Notes: a model not told the origin generated them from the letters alone. 52,884 nt of DNA from Deltaproteobacteria bacterium (GCA_016935565.1 JAFGQS010000120.1:1-52884), one strand, 5' to 3'; numbered from the stretch's first letter, positions 36,503-50,256 are shown. Numbers and translations: made by a program.

Positions 36503-37696
36503 CTACTCTAAAATTTCACTCACAACACCGGCACCAACGGTTCTGCCACCTTCACGAATAGCGAACCTCAGCTGTTCTTCCATTGCAATCGGTGTTATCA
36601 ACTGGACTTCCATCTCGACATTATCACCGGGCATGACCATCTCAATGCCTGCGGGCAGCGTGGCAACACCGGTCACGTCTGTGGTTCTGAAGTAGAACTG
36701 GGGACGGTAACCGGAGAAGAACGGCGTATGTCTTCCACCTTCTTCCTTGGTCAGAACGTAAACCTGTGCCTTAAACTTCGTATGAGGTGTAATGGATCCG
36801 GGCTTTGCTACCACCTGACCTCGTTCGACTTCGTCTCGCTTTGTACCCCTCAGGAGAACACCGATATCATCACCGGCTCTTCCTTCATCAAGGGTCTTAC
36901 GGAACATTTCCACACCGGTGCAGACGGTCTTGAATGTTGGCCTGATACCGACGACTTCCACATCTTCGCCGGTCTTGATGATTCCCCGGTCAACTCTACC
37001 GGTCACAACGGTACCACGACCGGATATACTGAACACATCACCGACAGGCATCAGGAACGGTTTGTCAAGATCACGTTCGGGTTGGGGAATGTAATTGTCA
37101 ACGGCATCCAGTAATTCCCAGATGCTCTTCACGTCATCGGAATTACCATCATCGCTCTCCAATGCTTTCAACGCCGATCCTCGAATAATCGGGATATCAT
37201 CACCAGGGAAATTATATTCCGTTAAGAGTTCTCGAACCTCAAGCTCGACAAGATCAAGTAACTCAGGATCATCAACCAAATCAACCTTGTTCAGATAAAC
37301 CACAATATAAGGAACCTGAACCTGCCTTGCAAGGAGGATGTGCTCCCGTGTCTGAGGCATCGGACCATCAGAAGCAGCCACAACCAGAACCGTACCGTCC
37401 ATATGGGCGGCTCCCGAAATCATATTCTTGATATAGTCAGCGTGCCCCGGGCAATCGACATGAGCATAATGTCTCTTCTCGGTCTGATACTCAACGTGTG
37501 CAATATTAATTGTTACTCCCCGTTCCTTTTCTTCCGGAGCATTATCAATTGCATCGAAGGCCATATAATCGGCTAATCCCTTTGTAGCCAGATGTTTCGT
37601 TATAGCAGAGGTCAACGTTGTCTTACCATGATCCACATGTCCAATAGTTCCGATATTCAGATGCGGCTTTGTCCTTTCAAATTTTTTCTTAGCCAT
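36503..37696 (-). CDS. tuf: Elongation factor Tu
   Basis: 397 residues. GHVDHGKTT at 19-27 is the P-loop, DCPGHADY and NKVDLVDD follow, and domains 2 and 3 complete the protein. ATG 37696 behind GGAGG. Delivers aminoacyl-tRNA to the ribosome. Confidence 0.98.
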   Translation of the reverse strand: MAKKKFERTKPHLNIGTIGHVDHGKTTLTSAITKHLATKGLADYMAFDAIDNAPEEKERGVTINIAHVEYQTEKRHYAHVDCPGHADYIKNMISGAAHMDGTVLVVAASDGPMPQTREHILLARQVQVPYIVVYLNKVDLVDDPELLDLVELEVRELLTEYNFPGDDIPIIRGSALKALESDDGNSDDVKSIWELLDAVDNYIPQPERDLDKPFLMPVGDVFSISGRGTVVTGRVDRGIIKTGEDVEVVGIRPTFKTVCTGVEMFRKTLDEGRAGDDIGVLLRGTKRDEVERGQVVAKPGSITPHTKFKAQVYVLTKEEGGRHTPFFSGYRPQFYFRTTDVTGVATLPAGIEMVMPGDNVEMEVQLITPIAMEEQLRFAIREGGRTVGAGVVSEILE

Positions 37697-37748
37697 TTTT
37701 CAATTACCTCCTTTACGTTAAAAAATGGTTGCTTGGTTTGTTTAATTC

Positions 37749-39851
37749 CTAGTTTTTATCATTATCTTGTCTTATTTTCTTTTTGTCTACAATATCCCTT
37801 GCCAAATCCTCTGATACAGCATTGTAATTCAAAAAATTCATCGTGAATGTCGCACGTCCCTGTGTTTTTGATCTGAGATCAGTTGCATAACCAAACATTT
37901 CTGCCAACGGAACTTCAGCATTGATCGATTCCGACTCTGTTCTCGATTCAATGCTTACAATTCTCCCCCTTCTGGAATTCAGACTCCCGATCACATCTCC
38001 CATGTACTCTTTCGGTACCACCACTTCAACGGACATAATCGGTTCCAGGAGTACCGGATGTGCTCGCCGTGCAGCATTCTTAAATGCTATTGAAGCTGCT
38101 ATTTTAAAAGCGACTTCCGAAGAATCAACCTGGTGATACGACCCGTCTAAGAGACTGACCGTTACATCAACCACGGGATAACCCGCCAAAACTCCGTTTT
38201 CCATGGCCTCGCGGACACCCTTTTCGACAGCAGGAACATATTCTCTCGGAATAACTCCCCCTACTATCTTGCTTTTGAATGCAAATCCTCCACCCGGTTC
38301 GTTCGGTCCGACTTCAATCCATACATGTCCGTATTGACCTCTCCCTCCCGATTGCCTGACAAACTTACCTTCCGATTTGAACCTTTTTCTGATCGTTTCA
38401 CGATATGCAACCTGAGGATTTCCGATATTCGCACCCAGACCAAATTCCCTGGAAAGCCGCTCAACGATAATTTCAAGATGTAATTCGCCCATACCGGAAA
38501 TTAATGTCTGACCCGTTTCCTTATCCACTTTTACCGTAAAAGACGGATCCTCACGGGCAATCTTACCGAGAGCAACATCGAGCTTTTCTTCATCCGCCTT
38601 TGTTTTCGGTTCTATCGCTATCGCTATGACGGGATCAGGAAACTCAACGGTTTCCAGGAGTAACGGATGTTTCTCATCACATAACGTATCCCCCGTAGCC
38701 GTCTCGCGCAAACCGGCAATAGCAGCAATATCTCCGGTTCGAATCTCCTGCAGTTCTTCTCGTTTATCCGCATGCATTTTATATATACGCCCCACTCTCT
38801 CTTTTTTCTGCTTTGAGGCATTGTATATATACGATCCTGCCTGGAGAGCACCCGAATAAACCCTCACATACGTCAGCTGACCAACGAAGGGATCGGTCAT
38901 AATCTTGAAGGCAAGCGAAGAAAAAGGCTCTTCATCTTGTGCTTCGACCGTCACGCTTTCTCCATTCAAGTCTTCTCCGACGACCGGCGGCATATCCACG
39001 GGAGAGGGAAGAAAATCAACAACGGCATCAAGGAGAGGCTGAACCCCTTTGTTCTTGAAAGCGGCACCGCATAAAACCGGTGTTGCCTTTAAAGCAAGGG
39101 TGGTCTTTCGTATTGCCTGTATTATATCTTCTTGTGAAAGAGCTTCTTCTTTTAAATATTTATTCAACAATTCCTCTTCATTATCAGCGAGGATTTCGAT
39201 CATTCTTTCTCTGTGCTCATAAGCTTCATCGATCATATTGGAAGGAATGTCGTTGATGGTAAATTCAGTACCCAGGACACTTTCGGTGTCATCATAGGTG
39301 ACAGCCTTCATCCGTATGAGATCAATGACGCCGGCAAAATGCTCTTCCGAACCGATAGGAATCTGAACAGGCATGGGATTTGCGCCCAACCTGTCTTTCA
39401 TTGCCGAAACAACTCTCGCAAAGTCTGCTCCTGTCCTATCCATTTTATTGACGAACGCAATACGGGGCACCCGGTATCGATCAGCCTGCCGCCATACTGC
39501 TTCGGACTGAGGTTCCACACCTCCCACGGCACAGAAGAGAGCAACAGCTCCATCCAGAATCCTTAACGACCGTTCAACTTCTGCGGTAAAATCAACGTGA
39601 CCCGGCGTGTCGATAATATTGACACGATTGTATCGCCACATACATGCCGTTGCGGCTGATGTTATGGTAATTCCGCGTTCCTGTTCCTGCTCCATCCAGT
39701 CCATGACAGCCGTTCCGTCATGAACCTCTCCCATTTTATATGATACATTCGTGTAATACAGGATTCTTTCTGTCGTTGTTGTCTTACCTGCATCTATATG
39801 GGCCATAATTCCAATATTACGGATATTTTGTAAAAGAACATCTCGCGCCAA
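37749..39851 (-). CDS. fusA: Elongation factor G
   Basis: 700 residues in the usual five domains. [13 protein letters not shown] at 17-29 is the P-loop, followed by DTPGHVDFT and [13 protein letters not shown] start at 39851 behind GGTGA. Drives ribosomal translocation. Lies between rpsG and tuf as in most bacteria. Confidence 0.98.
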   Translation of the reverse strand: MARDVLLQNIRNIGIMAHIDAGKTTTTERILYYTNVSYKMGEVHDGTAVMDWMEQEQERGITITSAATACMWRYNRVNIIDTPGHVDFTAEVERSLRILDGAVALFCAVGGVEPQSEAVWRQADRYRVPRIAFVNKMDRTGADFARVVSAMKDRLGANPMPVQIPIGSEEHFAGVIDLIRMKAVTYDDTESVLGTEFTINDIPSNMIDEAYEHRERMIEILADNEEELLNKYLKEEALSQEDIIQAIRKTTLALKATPVLCGAAFKNKGVQPLLDAVVDFLPSPVDMPPVVGEDLNGESVTVEAQDEEPFSSLAFKIMTDPFVGQLTYVRVYSGALQAGSYIYNASKQKKERVGRIYKMHADKREELQEIRTGDIAAIAGLRETATGDTLCDEKHPLLLETVEFPDPVIAIAIEPKTKADEEKLDVALGKIAREDPSFTVKVDKETGQTLISGMGELHLEIIVERLSREFGLGANIGNPQVAYRETIRKRFKSEGKFVRQSGGRGQYGHVWIEVGPNEPGGGFAFKSKIVGGVIPREYVPAVEKGVREAMENGVLAGYPVVDVTVSLLDGSYHQVDSSEVAFKIAASIAFKNAARRAHPVLLEPIMSVEVVVPKEYMGDVIGSLNSRRGRIVSIESRTESESINAEVPLAEMFGYATDLRSKTQGRATFTMNFLNYNAVSEDLARDIVDKKKIRQDNDKN

Positions 39852-39903
39852 TGTAAATCACCGAACAACCTGTTTATTGCAACGGGCGAGAGTTTCCATC
39901 ATG

Positions 39904-40374
39904 TTAAAACCGATAATGGGCAAAGGCTTTGTTTGCCTCGGCCATTTTGTGCGTATCTTCCCTCTTTTTAACGGCAGTCCCTCTATTGTTGGCAGCATCT
40001 ATGAACTCTGCCGCTAATTTCTCATGCATTGTCTTTTCAGAACGATTTTTCGCGCTGTTTATCAACCACCTGATTGCCAGCGCTATCCTTCGTGTCTGCG
40101 AAACCTCTGTCGGTACCTGATACGTCGATCCACCAACGCGCCGTGATTTAACCTCTACGACCGGCTTCACATTATCAACGGCCCGCTCGAAAACAACAAC
40201 AGGTGATTCCTTCATCTTTCCTTCTATAATATCGAAGGCCCCGTAAAGGATAGAATCAGCGACACTTTTCTTGCCTTTTTTTAACAGATTATTGATAAAC
40301 TTAGCCACAAGCACGTTGTTATACTTTGGGTCCGGTATTATTTCTCTTTTTGCTATTTCCCTTCTTCTCGGCAT
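39904..40374 (-). CDS. rpsG: Ribosomal protein S7
   Basis: 156 residues; [18 protein letters not shown] start and [16 protein letters not shown] motif. 14 bases after rpsL. Confidence 0.97.
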   Translation of the reverse strand: MPRRREIAKREIIPDPKYNNVLVAKFINNLLKKGKKSVADSILYGAFDIIEGKMKESPVVVFERAVDNVKPVVEVKSRRVGGSTYQVPTEVSQTRRIALAIRWLINSAKNRSEKTMHEKLAAEFIDAANNRGTAVKKREDTHKMAEANKAFAHYRF

Positions 40375-40388
40375 ACAATAATCCTTAT

Positions 40389-40760
40389 CTATGTCGGCTT
40401 CTTGGTTCCGTACTTTGATCTACTCTGTTTTCTATCCTGAACGCCCATCGTATCGAGGGAACCCCTTACGATGTGATACCTCACTCCGGGAAGATCCTTA
40501 ACCCTGCCTCCCCTTACAAGAACAACAGAGTGTTCCTGAAGATTATGTCCGATCCCGGGGATATATGACGTTACCTCATAGCCACTGGTGAGGCGAACCC
40601 TTGCGACTTTTCTTAAAGCTGAATTCGGTTTTTTTGGTGTTGTTGTATACACCCTCACACACACTCCTCGTCGCTGCGGACAACTCACGAGAGCAGGGGT
40701 TGTTGTCTTTTTATGAATCTTTTGTCTCCCCTTCCGAACTAACTGATTTATCGTGGGCAT
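40389..40760 (-). CDS. rpsL: Ribosomal protein S12
   Basis: 123 residues, [19 protein letters not shown] start. Residues 43-44 (KK in [11 protein letters not shown]) and Lys88 are wild-type for streptomycin sensitivity. ATG 40760 behind GGGAGGG. Confidence 0.97.
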   Translation of the reverse strand: MPTINQLVRKGRQKIHKKTTTPALVSCPQRRGVCVRVYTTTPKKPNSALRKVARVRLTSGYEVTSYIPGIGHNLQEHSVVLVRGGRVKDLPGVRYHIVRGSLDTMGVQDRKQSRSKYGTKKPT

Positions 40761-40812
40761 TATCCCTCCCGGTATAGTTAAAATTGATATTAGAAAAAAC
40801 TCAAGCTATCTA

Positions 40813-43800
40813 TCAATTCACGGCCCGCCTGTCAAGACTTTTCTCGTCCATTGCTTCTTTTTCATGCTCTGTATCTTTATCGCCGAGCACTTTGATGCCC
40901 AGTTTCTTATACATGGGAAGACCCGTTCCCGCCGGTATTAGTCTTCCCATTATAACATTCTCCTTAAGACCCCTCAGGGAATCAACTTTTCCCGACATAG
41001 CCGCCTCTGTCAAAACCCGTGTCGTTTCCTGGAATGAAGCCGCAGAAACGAAGCTTGGCGTACTTAGCGATGCCTTTGTAATTCCGAGCAGCACCGGTTC
41101 ACCGATGGCGGGTCGTCCTCCCTTGGCCATTATCGCTTCATTCTCTTCCTGGAAGGTTACTTTCTCCACCTGTTCATCTGCAAGTAATGACGTGTCTCCG
41201 GGATCTGCTACCTTTACTTTTTTCAGCATCTGACGCACAATGATTTCTATATGCTTGTCATTAATCTTGACTCCCTGTAATCTGTAGACTTCCTGCACTT
41301 CGTCGACAAGGTATCGCGCCAGCTCTTTTTCTCCCTTGATGGTAAGAATATCGTGAGGATTACTTGCCCCATCCATCAGGGGCTGACCGGCGGTAACTCT
41401 ATCACCTTCCTGGACAGTCACATGCTTACCTTTGGGAAGGAGATATTCTTTCGGTTCACCGATTTCAGGAATTAAGATTAATCTTCGTTTTCCCTTGAGA
41501 TCCTTACCGTAAGAAACAGTTCCGTCAATTTCGGCAATAATGGCATATTCCTTGGGTTTTCTCGCTTCGAAAAGCTCGGCCACACGGGGAAGACCACCGG
41601 TAATATCCTTGGTTTTTGTCGTCTCACGGGGGATCTTGGCAATAATATCGCCTGCTTTCACAATGTCTCCCTCTGTAACAACGATATTGGCGCCCACCGA
41701 TAACAGATGCCGTGCATCAGCGGTTGAACCGGGTACTTTGGCCGTCTTTCCCTGGCTGTCTTTTACCGACACACGGGGGCGTAAATCCAAATCCCGGTAT
41801 TCAAAAATAACCTTTCGGGAAAGACCGGTCACTTCATCAACCTGCTCGTGCATCGTCTTTCCTTCTATAATATCTCCGAATTTTACCGTTCCGTCGACTT
41901 CTGCAAGGATCGGTATGGAGAAGGGATCCCATTCGGCAATTCTTTCTCCCTTTTTGACCTCCTTACCTTCCTCCAATTTGAGATGTGCTCCGTAGGGAAC
42001 GGGATATTTACCGCGGCTTCTACCTTCTTCATCAAGAACATGAACTTCTCCGTTTCTACTCATTACGACGAGATCATGTTCCGATCGTCTTGCCAGATTG
42101 AGATTCACAAATTGTAATATTCCCTCATGCCGTGCTTCCAGTGTCGAGTGCTCTTCAAACTTTGCGGTACCGCCGATATGGAACGTCCTCATTGTCAACT
42201 GGGTTCCCGGCTCACCGATGGACTGCGCTGCAATGATTCCGACGGCTTCACCAATATTTACCAGGTGACCGTGGGCCAGATCCCGCCCGTAACACTTGGC
42301 ACAGACACCATACTTTGATTTGCAGGTCAGAGCGGACCGTATCAGAACCCTTTCCAATCCTGCCCCGTCAATTTTTTCTGCTAGAGCTTCATCAATTTCC
42401 TGATTCGACCGTACCAGTATCTCACCGGTAAAGGGATCCTTGATATCTTCAAGGGCAACCCTTCCGAGGACACGTTCGCCGGCGGCCTCTATAATCTCGC
42501 CACCTTCGACAAGGGCGGACACAAAGATTCCATCGATAGTACCGCAATCATCCTCTGTAATGATACAATCCTGAGACACATCAACGAGCCTCCTGGTAAG
42601 ATAACCGGAATTCGCCGTTTTCAGTGCCGTATCAGCAAGACCTTTCCGGGCACCGTGTGTGGAAATGAAGTACTGAAGAACCGTCAGTCCTTCTCTAAAG
42701 TTCGCCGTAATCGGTGTTTCGATGATTTCACCTGATGGTTTTGCCATCAAGCCTCGCATACCGGCAAGCTGTCGGATCTGCGCCGCACTGCCTCTCGCCC
42801 CCGAATCGGCCATCATATAAATCGGGTTAAAACTCTCTCCTTCGACTTTTCTATCAGCAGTTTCAGCTTGTTCGGTACCGATATCCCGGAGCATCTCATC
42901 GGCAACTTTTTCCGTTGCCTGAGCCCAGATATCGATGACTTTATTGTATCGCTCACCATCGGTAATCAATCCATCCATGTACTGTTTCTGGATCTCTAAT
43001 ACATCGAGGTTCGCCTTGGCGACAATGTCTTCTTTCCCGGCAGGGATTACCATATCGTCAATGCCAATGGAAAGACCGGATTTGGTTGCGTATTTAAAGC
43101 CGAGATCTTTCAGTCTGTCCGCCAGGATAACGGTCGTTTTAGCACCGCATGATCGGTACGCATAATCGATGAGATTTGCCATCTCCTTTTTGTTAAAGAC
43201 TCTATTGACAAAACTGAAAGGGATTTCATCAGGAACAATTTCATACAGCAATATCCTGCCAACTGTCGTATCGACTAATTCACCATTCATACGGACCTTT
43301 ATAGTTGCGTGAATTTCAACTTCTTCGGCATCGTAGGCATTGCGGACCTCTTCGGGATCGGCAAAGAGCATTCCCTCACCCTTCACTCCGGATTTCGAAC
43401 GCGTAATGTAATAGATGCCGAGAACAATATCCTGACTCGGCACAATAATCGGTTTGCCGTTTGCCGGAGAAAGAATGTTATTTGTCGACATCATGAGGAC
43501 CCTTGCTTCTATCTGAGCCTCGAGGGACAGCGGCACATGTACAGCCATCTGGTCACCGTCAAAATCGGCATTAAATGCCGCACAGACGAGAGGATGGAGC
43601 TGAATAGCCTTTCCTTCGATGAGAACCGGTTCGAATGCCTGAATACCAAGCCTATGCAAGGTCGGCGCCCTGTTAAGCAAAACAGGATACTCGCGGACAA
43701 CTTCGTCCAAGGCATCCCAGACCTCGGGAGATTCTTTTTCCACCATTTTTTTAGCACTTTTGACGGTGGTAACATATCCTTTTTCTTCAAGCCGATTATA

Positions 43801-44946
43801 GATAAACGGCTTAAAGAGTTCCAGTGCCATTTTCTTGGGAAGACCGCACTGATGCAACCTGAGATCAGGCCCTACGGTAATGACAGATCTACCTGAGTAA
43901 TCTACTCTCTTGCCGAGAAGATTCTGTCGAAACCGCCCCTGCTTTCCCTTCAGCATATCAGAAAGGGACCGAAGAGGTCTTTTATTCGAACCGGTAATTG
44001 CCTTTCCGCGACGTCCGTTATCAAAGAGAACATCAACCGCTTCTTGAAGCATTCGTTTCTCATTTCTAATAATGATTTCGGGTGCACTTAGCTCCTGTAA
44101 GCGCTTCAAACGATTGTTCCTGTTGATGACTCTTCTGTACAGATCATTCAGATCTGAGGTTGCAAAACGACCACCATCAAGAGGGACCAACGGCCGTAAG
44201 TCGGGGGGGATAACCGGTAAAACAGTCAGGACCATCCATTCAGGCTTGTTTCCCGATTTTCTCAGTGATTCTACAACTTTCAGTCTTTTCGCCAGCTTCT
44301 TTTTCTTCGTTTCGGACGTTGCCTCTTTCAGTTCATCCCTGAGTTCTTGATCCAACTGTTCAAGTTCAATTTCTTCTAAAAGCGTCCTGATCGCCGATGC
44401 CCCGATATCCGCTTCGAAGTTCTCTTCACCGTATGTTTCGATTGCTTCCCAGTATTGCTCCTCAGCAAGTACTTCCTTTTTCTTCAGTGGTGTATTTTTC
44501 GGATCTGTAACGATCCATGATTCAAAATACAAAACCTTTTCCAATTCCTTCAGCGTCAAATCCAGCACATTTCCGATTCGACTGGGCAAACTTTTAAGAA
44601 ACCAGATATGAGCAACCGGCGATGCGAGGGTTATATGACCCATTCTGTCCCTGCGGACTTTCGATTGAATAACCTCAACGCCACACTTCTCACAGACCAC
44701 TCCTCTGTGTTTCATTCTTTTGTATCGTCCGCACAGACATTCATAATCCTTAACAGGTCCGAAAATCTTAGCACAAAAAAGACCGTCTCTTTCCGGCTTG
44801 AAGGTCCTGTAATTAATTGTCTCTGGTTTTTTCACCTCACCATGGGACCATGAAAGAATCTTTTCTGGCGAAGCGATCGACACCTTGATCGCATTAAATC
44901 GTATCGGATCTTTTGGTTTTTCAAAAAAACTAAATATATCTTCCAC
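40813..44946 (-). CDS. rpoC: RNA polymerase beta-prime subunit
   Basis: 1377 residues. N-terminal zinc ligands Cys70, Cys72, Cys85, Cys88; catalytic [12 protein letters not shown] near residue 460; second zinc site in the [11 protein letters not shown] region. GTG start at 44946 eight bases after GGGGAG. Follows rpoB by 52 bases. Confidence 0.98.
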   Translation of the reverse strand: MEDIFSFFEKPKDPIRFNAIKVSIASPEKILSWSHGEVKKPETINYRTFKPERDGLFCAKIFGPVKDYECLCGRYKRMKHRGVVCEKCGVEVIQSKVRRDRMGHITLASPVAHIWFLKSLPSRIGNVLDLTLKELEKVLYFESWIVTDPKNTPLKKKEVLAEEQYWEAIETYGEENFEADIGASAIRTLLEEIELEQLDQELRDELKEATSETKKKKLAKRLKVVESLRKSGNKPEWMVLTVLPVIPPDLRPLVPLDGGRFATSDLNDLYRRVINRNNRLKRLQELSAPEIIIRNEKRMLQEAVDVLFDNGRRGKAITGSNKRPLRSLSDMLKGKQGRFRQNLLGKRVDYSGRSVITVGPDLRLHQCGLPKKMALELFKPFIYNRLEEKGYVTTVKSAKKMVEKESPEVWDALDEVVREYPVLLNRAPTLHRLGIQAFEPVLIEGKAIQLHPLVCAAFNADFDGDQMAVHVPLSLEAQIEARVLMMSTNNILSPANGKPIIVPSQDIVLGIYYITRSKSGVKGEGMLFADPEEVRNAYDAEEVEIHATIKVRMNGELVDTTVGRILLYEIVPDEIPFSFVNRVFNKKEMANLIDYAYRSCGAKTTVILADRLKDLGFKYATKSGLSIGIDDMVIPAGKEDIVAKANLDVLEIQKQYMDGLITDGERYNKVIDIWAQATEKVADEMLRDIGTEQAETADRKVEGESFNPIYMMADSGARGSAAQIRQLAGMRGLMAKPSGEIIETPITANFREGLTVLQYFISTHGARKGLADTALKTANSGYLTRRLVDVSQDCIITEDDCGTIDGIFVSALVEGGEIIEAAGERVLGRVALEDIKDPFTGEILVRSNQEIDEALAEKIDGAGLERVLIRSALTCKSKYGVCAKCYGRDLAHGHLVNIGEAVGIIAAQSIGEPGTQLTMRTFHIGGTAKFEEHSTLEARHEGILQFVNLNLARRSEHDLVVMSRNGEVHVLDEEGRSRGKYPVPYGAHLKLEEGKEVKKGERIAEWDPFSIPILAEVDGTVKFGDIIEGKTMHEQVDEVTGLSRKVIFEYRDLDLRPRVSVKDSQGKTAKVPGSTADARHLLSVGANIVVTEGDIVKAGDIIAKIPRETTKTKDITGGLPRVAELFEARKPKEYAIIAEIDGTVSYGKDLKGKRRLILIPEIGEPKEYLLPKGKHVTVQEGDRVTAGQPLMDGASNPHDILTIKGEKELARYLVDEVQEVYRLQGVKINDKHIEIIVRQMLKKVKVADPGDTSLLADEQVEKVTFQEENEAIMAKGGRPAIGEPVLLGITKASLSTPSFVSAASFQETTRVLTEAAMSGKVDSLRGLKENVIMGRLIPAGTGLPMYKKLGIKVLGDKDTEHEKEAMDEKSLDRRAVN

Positions 44947-44998
44947 TTGATCAACTCCCCATTGTATCTAATATTGTTAGGACAATGATCACTATTGG

Positions 44999-47900
44999 TT
45001 ATGTTTCAGCATCTTCCATTAAATCCACATCAATAGAAAGACCCTGTAATTCCTTCACAAGAACATTAAAGGATTCGGGCAATCCCGGCTCCAATGTATG
45101 TTCGCCTTTGACAATCGCCTCATATATCCTCGTTCTTCCGGCAACATCATCGGATTTAACGGTGAGAAATTCCTGCAGTGAATATGCGGCGCCATACGCT
45201 TCAATTGCCCACACTTCCATCTCACCGAGTCTCTGACCGCCGAACTGAGCTTTACCACCGAGAGGTTGCTGGGTGACGAGAGAATAGGGACCAATTGATC
45301 GCGCATGAATTTTATCATCAACAAGGTGATGAAGTTTAAGCATATAGATCATTCCAACCGTTACTTCCTGATCAAAGGGCTCTCCCGTCCTGCCATCGAA
45401 GAGCAAAACACGTCCACTTTCCGGCAGTTCGGCTATTTTGAGCATTTTTTTGATTTCATCTTCCTTTGCACCGTCAAAGACAGGAGAGGCCATAGGAATA
45501 CCCCGTTTCAGTCTCTCGACAAATTTTGATAATTCCTCCTCGGTAGCCCCGTCAATACGGCTACTGAATTCGGGGTTAGCATAAATATTTTTCAATTCCT
45601 TCTTTATCGCATTGAAATCTTTCTGTCTTTCAAAGAGAGTTTGAATTTTTTCTCCCAGACCTTTTGCCGCCCATCCGAGATGAGTTTCCAATATTTGTCC
45701 CACATTCATACGTGAAGGTACTCCCAGTGGATTTAACACGATATCAACAGGGGTGCCATCACTGAAGAACGGCATATCTTCCTCCGGCAATATCCTCGAC
45801 AACACGCCTTTATTACCATGCCTTCCCGCCATCTTGTCACCAACCGAGAGTTTTCTCTTAATGGCAATGTATACCTTTACTAATTTGATGACACCGGGCG
45901 GAAGTTCATCTCCGACTCTCAATTTATCTATTTTTTCTTCAAAAAAGTCTTTAATTCCATCTATCTTTGTTGCGAGGTTTGTGAATATGGCCTGAATCTT
46001 TTCCTCAACTTCCTCTTCGACTAATGAGATATCCTTCCAGAGGTAAAACGGAATATCATTCAGCGCATCTTCCGATATAGTTTCGTTCTTCTTTAACAGG
46101 ATTTTTCTCTTGTAAGGATCGGACAATTTCGCAGCAGTGGTTTGCTCGATTAAGAGATTGAGGACTTTCTTCTTTACGTTATCCGTTATAATCCTCATCT
46201 CATCATCTCGATCCTTGGTCAACCGCTGTACCTCTTCTTCTTCAATCTGCAATGACCTGCTATCTTTTTCGGTACCTCTACGGTTAAATATCTTTGCATC
46301 GATAACAATCCCCTCCACACCCGGTGGTACGCGGAGAGATGTATCCCTCACATCCCCGGCCTTTTCACCAAATATGGCACGCAACAGTTTTTCTTCAGGC
46401 GATAACTGCGTCTCACCCTTCGGCGTGATTTTTCCAACCAGAATATCGCCGGCTTTTACGAAAACACCCATCCGGACGATTCCGCTTTCATCCAGATTTC
46501 TTAGTGCTTCCTCTCCCACATTCGGAATATCACGGGTAATCTCTTCCTTACCAAGCTTGGTGTCTCTGGCCACCGTCTCGAATTCTTCAATATGTATGGA
46601 GGTGTAAATGTCCTCTTTGACAACTCGTTCGCTGATCAATATGGAATCTTCATAATTGTATCCACCCCAGGACATAAACGCGACCATGACATTCCTGCCG
46701 AGAGCCAATTCTCCGTTTGATGTAGCGGGGCCGTCTGCGATAATGTCACCCTGATTTACTCTATCGCCTTTCTGGACCGTGGGTTTATGATTGAAGCATG
46801 TATCCTGATTTGACCGTTGATACTTGGTAAGATTATAGATATCGACGCCGGTATCATTGGTTGTTTCTTCTTCATCACACTTAATCACGATTCGGGATGC
46901 ATCGATATCTTCAACAATACCGGACCTTTTCGCTACAACAACGGCACCGGAATCCCGGGCAACAACTGCTTCCATTCCCGTTCCGACAAACGGAGCATCC
47001 GGTTTCAGCAGGGGAACAGCCTGCCGCTGCATATTTGAACCCATGAGGGCACGGTTCGCATCATCATGTTCCAAGAACGGAATGAGCCCTGCGGCAACAC
47101 TGACCAGCTGACTCGGAGAAACATCCATTAAATTGACTTCATTCGCTGAAGCAGTAACGTAGTCTCCACCTTTTCGTGCTATGACCATATCAGTGGTTAT
47201 ATTTCCATCTGTATCAACGGGGGTATTTGCCTGAGCGATAATGTAATTTTCTTCTTCTGTTGCAGACAGGTACCGTATCTCATGCAGCATTTTTCCCTTT
47301 TTTACGACCCGGTAAGGCGTCTCTATAAATCCAAAATTATTGACCCGTGCATACGCACTTAGGGAGACAATCAAACCGATGTTGGGTCCTTCGGGGGTTT
47401 CTACCGGACATATACGCCCGTAGTGGGTATTGTGCACGTCCCGCACTTCAAATCCCGCTCTCTCACGGGTGAGACCACCGGGACCGAGAGCCGATAATCG
47501 TCGTTTGTGTGTAATCTCCGAAAGAGGATTGGTCTGATCCATAAATTGGGATAGCTGGCTGCTTCCGAAAAATTCATTTATCACTGCCGATACGGGTTTA
47601 GCATTCACCAGATCATGGGGCATCATCGTTTCCACATCAAGAAGGCTCATTTTTTCCTTGATGGCGCGCTCCATTCGTACTAAACCAATCCTGTATTGAT
47701 TTTCTATCAACTCGCCAACAGATCGTATTCTTCTGTTACCTAGGTGGTCAATATCATCGAGATTATAATTGCTGACTCCATTTTTGAGATTGATGAGGTA
47801 CTTAACGGCTTCTAATATGTCTTCCTTACGTAAAACAGTCAAATCCGAAGGAACATCCAATCGGAGCTTATAGTTTATTTTAACCCTTCCCACATCGGAA

Positions 47901-49090
47901 AGATCATACGTATCAGGATCGAAAAAGAGGCTATTGCAAAACTTTTTAGCCGTTTCAAGTGTTGGCGGATTGCTCGGTCTGAGCCTTCGGTATATTTCTA
48001 TGATCGCCTCATCTTCCGTTTCAATTTTGTCCAGCAACAACGTATCTCTTATGTAGGAATTTGTTCCGTCATCATCAAGATGTACGAACTTGAGTTCCTT
48101 AATCCCTTTTTGATGAATCAATTGAATTCCTTCAATCGTCAGTTCATCGTTACATTTGAACAGAGCTTCACCCGTCTCGGGATCAATGACGGTCTGGGCA
48201 AAAACTCTCCCGGGAAGTTCTTCCTCATTGACCTTCATTTGTTCTATTCCCAAATCAGCCAATTTCTTCAAGGCTGTCTTGGATACCTTTCTGCCCTTCT
48301 TGACAATAATCTCATCGGTTTTGGGGTCCTGAATATCATCGGGCACCCTCTCTCCCACCAGTGATTTATCTATGGAAAGATGAAATTCACCATTAACGAC
48401 AGATACCGATTCTATACTGCAAAAATATGAGAGAAGCTCTTCAGATGAATACCCCATAGCCTTGAGAAGAATGGTCACGGGCATCTTTCTTCGTCTATCA
48501 ATCCTGGCATAGAGGATGTCCTTAGGATCAAACTCAATATCGAGCCACGAACCCCGAATGGGCATAATTCTTGCCGAATATATCAATTTTCCGCTCGCGT
48601 GTGTTTTTCCTTTGTCATGATCGAAAAATATACCGGGCGAACGGTGTAACTGACTTACAATAACCCTTTCCGTACCGTTAATGATAAAGGTGCCCTTTTC
48701 GGTCATGACGGGAATCTCTCCGAAGTAGATCTCCTGTTCTTTGATATCCCTGATACTTCTCTGTCCGCTGTTTCGATCACTGTCGAATACGACCAGTCTC
48801 ACAACGATTTTCAAGGGAGCCGCATATGTCATCCCTTTCTGGACACACTCTTGCTCATCGTACCGACTGGTACCGATGTTGTAACTAACAAACTCGAGTG
48901 AACATTTTCCACCGAAGTCCACAATCGGCATGACACTTTTAAAAGTCCCTTGAAGACCGAAGTCACCCCTTTCGAAGGGGTCAACATGGCGTTGAAGAAA
49001 CTTTGAATAGGACCTTTTCTGAATTTCAATGAGATTGGGTATCTCTACAATCTCCTTGATACGACCGAAATTTTTTCTATAGCCACCCAT
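44999..49090 (-). CDS. rpoB: RNA polymerase beta subunit
   Basis: 1363 residues, the catalytic beta chain. The rifampicin region reads [21 protein letters not shown], and [12 protein letters not shown] marks the active-centre basic loop. ATG 49090 has GAGG upstream. The hairpin between rplL and rpoB is described separately. Confidence 0.98.
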   Translation of the reverse strand: MGGYRKNFGRIKEIVEIPNLIEIQKRSYSKFLQRHVDPFERGDFGLQGTFKSVMPIVDFGGKCSLEFVSYNIGTSRYDEQECVQKGMTYAAPLKIVVRLVVFDSDRNSGQRSIRDIKEQEIYFGEIPVMTEKGTFIINGTERVIVSQLHRSPGIFFDHDKGKTHASGKLIYSARIMPIRGSWLDIEFDPKDILYARIDRRRKMPVTILLKAMGYSSEELLSYFCSIESVSVVNGEFHLSIDKSLVGERVPDDIQDPKTDEIIVKKGRKVSKTALKKLADLGIEQMKVNEEELPGRVFAQTVIDPETGEALFKCNDELTIEGIQLIHQKGIKELKFVHLDDDGTNSYIRDTLLLDKIETEDEAIIEIYRRLRPSNPPTLETAKKFCNSLFFDPDTYDLSDVGRVKINYKLRLDVPSDLTVLRKEDILEAVKYLINLKNGVSNYNLDDIDHLGNRRIRSVGELIENQYRIGLVRMERAIKEKMSLLDVETMMPHDLVNAKPVSAVINEFFGSSQLSQFMDQTNPLSEITHKRRLSALGPGGLTRERAGFEVRDVHNTHYGRICPVETPEGPNIGLIVSLSAYARVNNFGFIETPYRVVKKGKMLHEIRYLSATEEENYIIAQANTPVDTDGNITTDMVIARKGGDYVTASANEVNLMDVSPSQLVSVAAGLIPFLEHDDANRALMGSNMQRQAVPLLKPDAPFVGTGMEAVVARDSGAVVVAKRSGIVEDIDASRIVIKCDEEETTNDTGVDIYNLTKYQRSNQDTCFNHKPTVQKGDRVNQGDIIADGPATSNGELALGRNVMVAFMSWGGYNYEDSILISERVVKEDIYTSIHIEEFETVARDTKLGKEEITRDIPNVGEEALRNLDESGIVRMGVFVKAGDILVGKITPKGETQLSPEEKLLRAIFGEKAGDVRDTSLRVPPGVEGIVIDAKIFNRRGTEKDSRSLQIEEEEVQRLTKDRDDEMRIITDNVKKKVLNLLIEQTTAAKLSDPYKRKILLKKNETISEDALNDIPFYLWKDISLVEEEVEEKIQAIFTNLATKIDGIKDFFEEKIDKLRVGDELPPGVIKLVKVYIAIKRKLSVGDKMAGRHGNKGVLSRILPEEDMPFFSDGTPVDIVLNPLGVPSRMNVGQILETHLGWAAKGLGEKIQTLFERQKDFNAIKKELKNIYANPEFSSRIDGATEEELSKFVERLKRGIPMASPVFDGAKEDEIKKMLKIAELPESGRVLLFDGRTGEPFDQEVTVGMIYMLKLHHLVDDKIHARSIGPYSLVTQQPLGGKAQFGGQRLGEMEVWAIEAYGAAYSLQEFLTVKSDDVAGRTRIYEAIVKGEHTLEPGLPESFNVLVKELQGLSIDVDLMEDAET

Positions 49091-49109
49091 AAAGCCTCTT
49101 TATTTTTTT

Positions 49110-49138
49110 ACCCCTCACGAGGGTACCTCATGAGGGGT
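49110..49138 (-). promoter_or_regulatory. Long hairpin between rplL and rpoB
   Basis: ACCCCTCACGAGG (49110-49122) pairs with CCTCATGAGGGGT (49126-49138), 13 pairs with one G-U, across a three-base loop. No T-run follows on the minus strand (A residues follow instead), so it is not a classical terminator. In other bacteria this interval holds an RNase III cleavage site and a partial attenuator that lower rpoB relative to L7/L12; this hairpin is in the right place and of the right size. Confidence 0.6.
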
Positions 49139-49148
49139 GATTATTCGT

Positions 49149-49535
49149 TTATTTAATTTCTACGGTTGCACCAACTTCTTCTAATTTTCCCTTTACTTCC
49201 TCAGCCTCACCTTTCGACACCGCCTCCTTCACAGACTTCGGTACACCTTCGACAAGGTCTTTTGCTTCTTTCAGTCCCAAACCCGTCAAGGCTCTCACCA
49301 CTTTAATCACCTGTATCTTCTGTTCACCAAATCCGGTGAGGACAACATCAAATTCTGTCTTCTCTTCATCCGCCGCCGCCTGAGCGGGTCCGGCTGCTGC
49401 TGCCACGGCTACGGGAGCGGCAGCGGAAACACCGAGTTTCTCTTCTAATTCCTTTACCAGTTCCGACAGTTCAAGGACTGTCATTCCTTCGATAAATGTT
49501 ACGACGTCTTCCTTTGTAATCTTCTTTTCTGCCAT
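49149..49535 (-). CDS. rplL: Ribosomal protein L7/L12
   Basis: 128 residues; N-terminal dimerisation part, alanine-rich hinge ([15 protein letters not shown]) around 45-57, and the C-terminal factor-binding domain with [17 protein letters not shown]. Stalk protein that recruits GTPases. Confidence 0.97.
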   Translation of the reverse strand: MAEKKITKEDVVTFIEGMTVLELSELVKELEEKLGVSAAAPVAVAAAAGPAQAAADEEKTEFDVVLTGFGEQKIQVIKVVRALTGLGLKEAKDLVEGVPKSVKEAVSKGEAEEVKGKLEEVGATVEIK

Positions 49536-49558
49536 TTTTACTATCCTTCCTGTATTCT

Positions 49559-50083
49559 TTAATTTTCTTTTTCTTTCTGTTCACGGTATGCTTCAAGAAG
49601 CCGAACGAATTGTCTGGGTACTCCGCTCAAAACGCTGACGAGGGAAGTCTGAGCCCCCACCATAACGGACAGGAGTTTTCCTAAAAGAACTTCCCGACTC
49701 GGTAATTCGGAGAGGGCCTGGATTTGTTCTTTTGTTAAAAACGTACCATTCATGACGCCAACCTTAAGCTCCAGGTCTGCATTTTTCTTTGCAAAATCAA
49801 CCAGTGCCTTTGTTGGCTCGACCACATCGCCGAAATTCATGATCAGCGCCAAGGGACCCTTTAAATGATCGTCAAAGAGATTAAACTCCGAATCCTTCGA
49901 TGCAAGTTTAAAGAGAGTATTTTTAATGACCCTGATTTCGGCATCCGATTTCCGTAATTCATTCCTTAATTCCGTAATTTTTGTGACGTTCAGGCCGCTG
50001 TAATCGACAAGAATCGCCAACTGTACATCCTTAAGTTTCTCTTGAAGCTCGGCAACAACCTGTTCCTTTCTGCTTCGATCCAA
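49559..50083 (-). CDS. rplJ: Ribosomal protein L10
   Basis: 174 residues; anchors the L7/L12 stalk and represses its own operon by binding its leader. TTG start at 50083, eight bases after AAAGGAGG. Core motif [15 protein letters not shown] and the C-terminal L12-binding helix are present. Confidence 0.96.
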   Translation of the reverse strand: MDRSRKEQVVAELQEKLKDVQLAILVDYSGLNVTKITELRNELRKSDAEIRVIKNTLFKLASKDSEFNLFDDHLKGPLALIMNFGDVVEPTKALVDFAKKNADLELKVGVMNGTFLTKEQIQALSELPSREVLLGKLLSVMVGAQTSLVSVLSGVPRQFVRLLEAYREQKEKEN

Positions 50084-50167
50084 ATTAATGGCCTCCTTTC
50101 AACTTATAAATTAACAACCATTCGCTATCAGATCTTGAAAGTCAGACTGCCATACAGGAAGAAATAG

Positions 50168-50246
50168 TGAGCGACTATCTCGTCTGGGCAGGCCGAGTAT
50201 ACTCGATTAAACTCCCTGTACCTGCTATCTTCGACTTCTGATGCTC
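50168..50246 (-). ncRNA. L10 (rplJ) mRNA leader, autoregulatory structure
   Basis: Between rplA and rplJ the minus strand has the layout of the ribosomal L10 leader: a GAAGATAGCAGGTAC segment, a TTTAAT connector, a self-pairing CGAGTATACTCG stem and a GGCCTGCCCAGACGAG segment whose CCTGC pairs with the earlier GCAGG. A second hairpin, ATAGTCGCTCACTAT, follows. L10 (or L10-L12) binds this element to repress translation. Identification is from pattern memory, not a model search. Confidence 0.7.
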
Positions 50247-50256
50247 GTATGTTTTT

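Noticed and set aside
50100-50246. GAAGTC-type words upstream of rplJ thought to match the repeat before folC
   Set aside because: They are part of the L10 leader structure, so the likeness is accidental.
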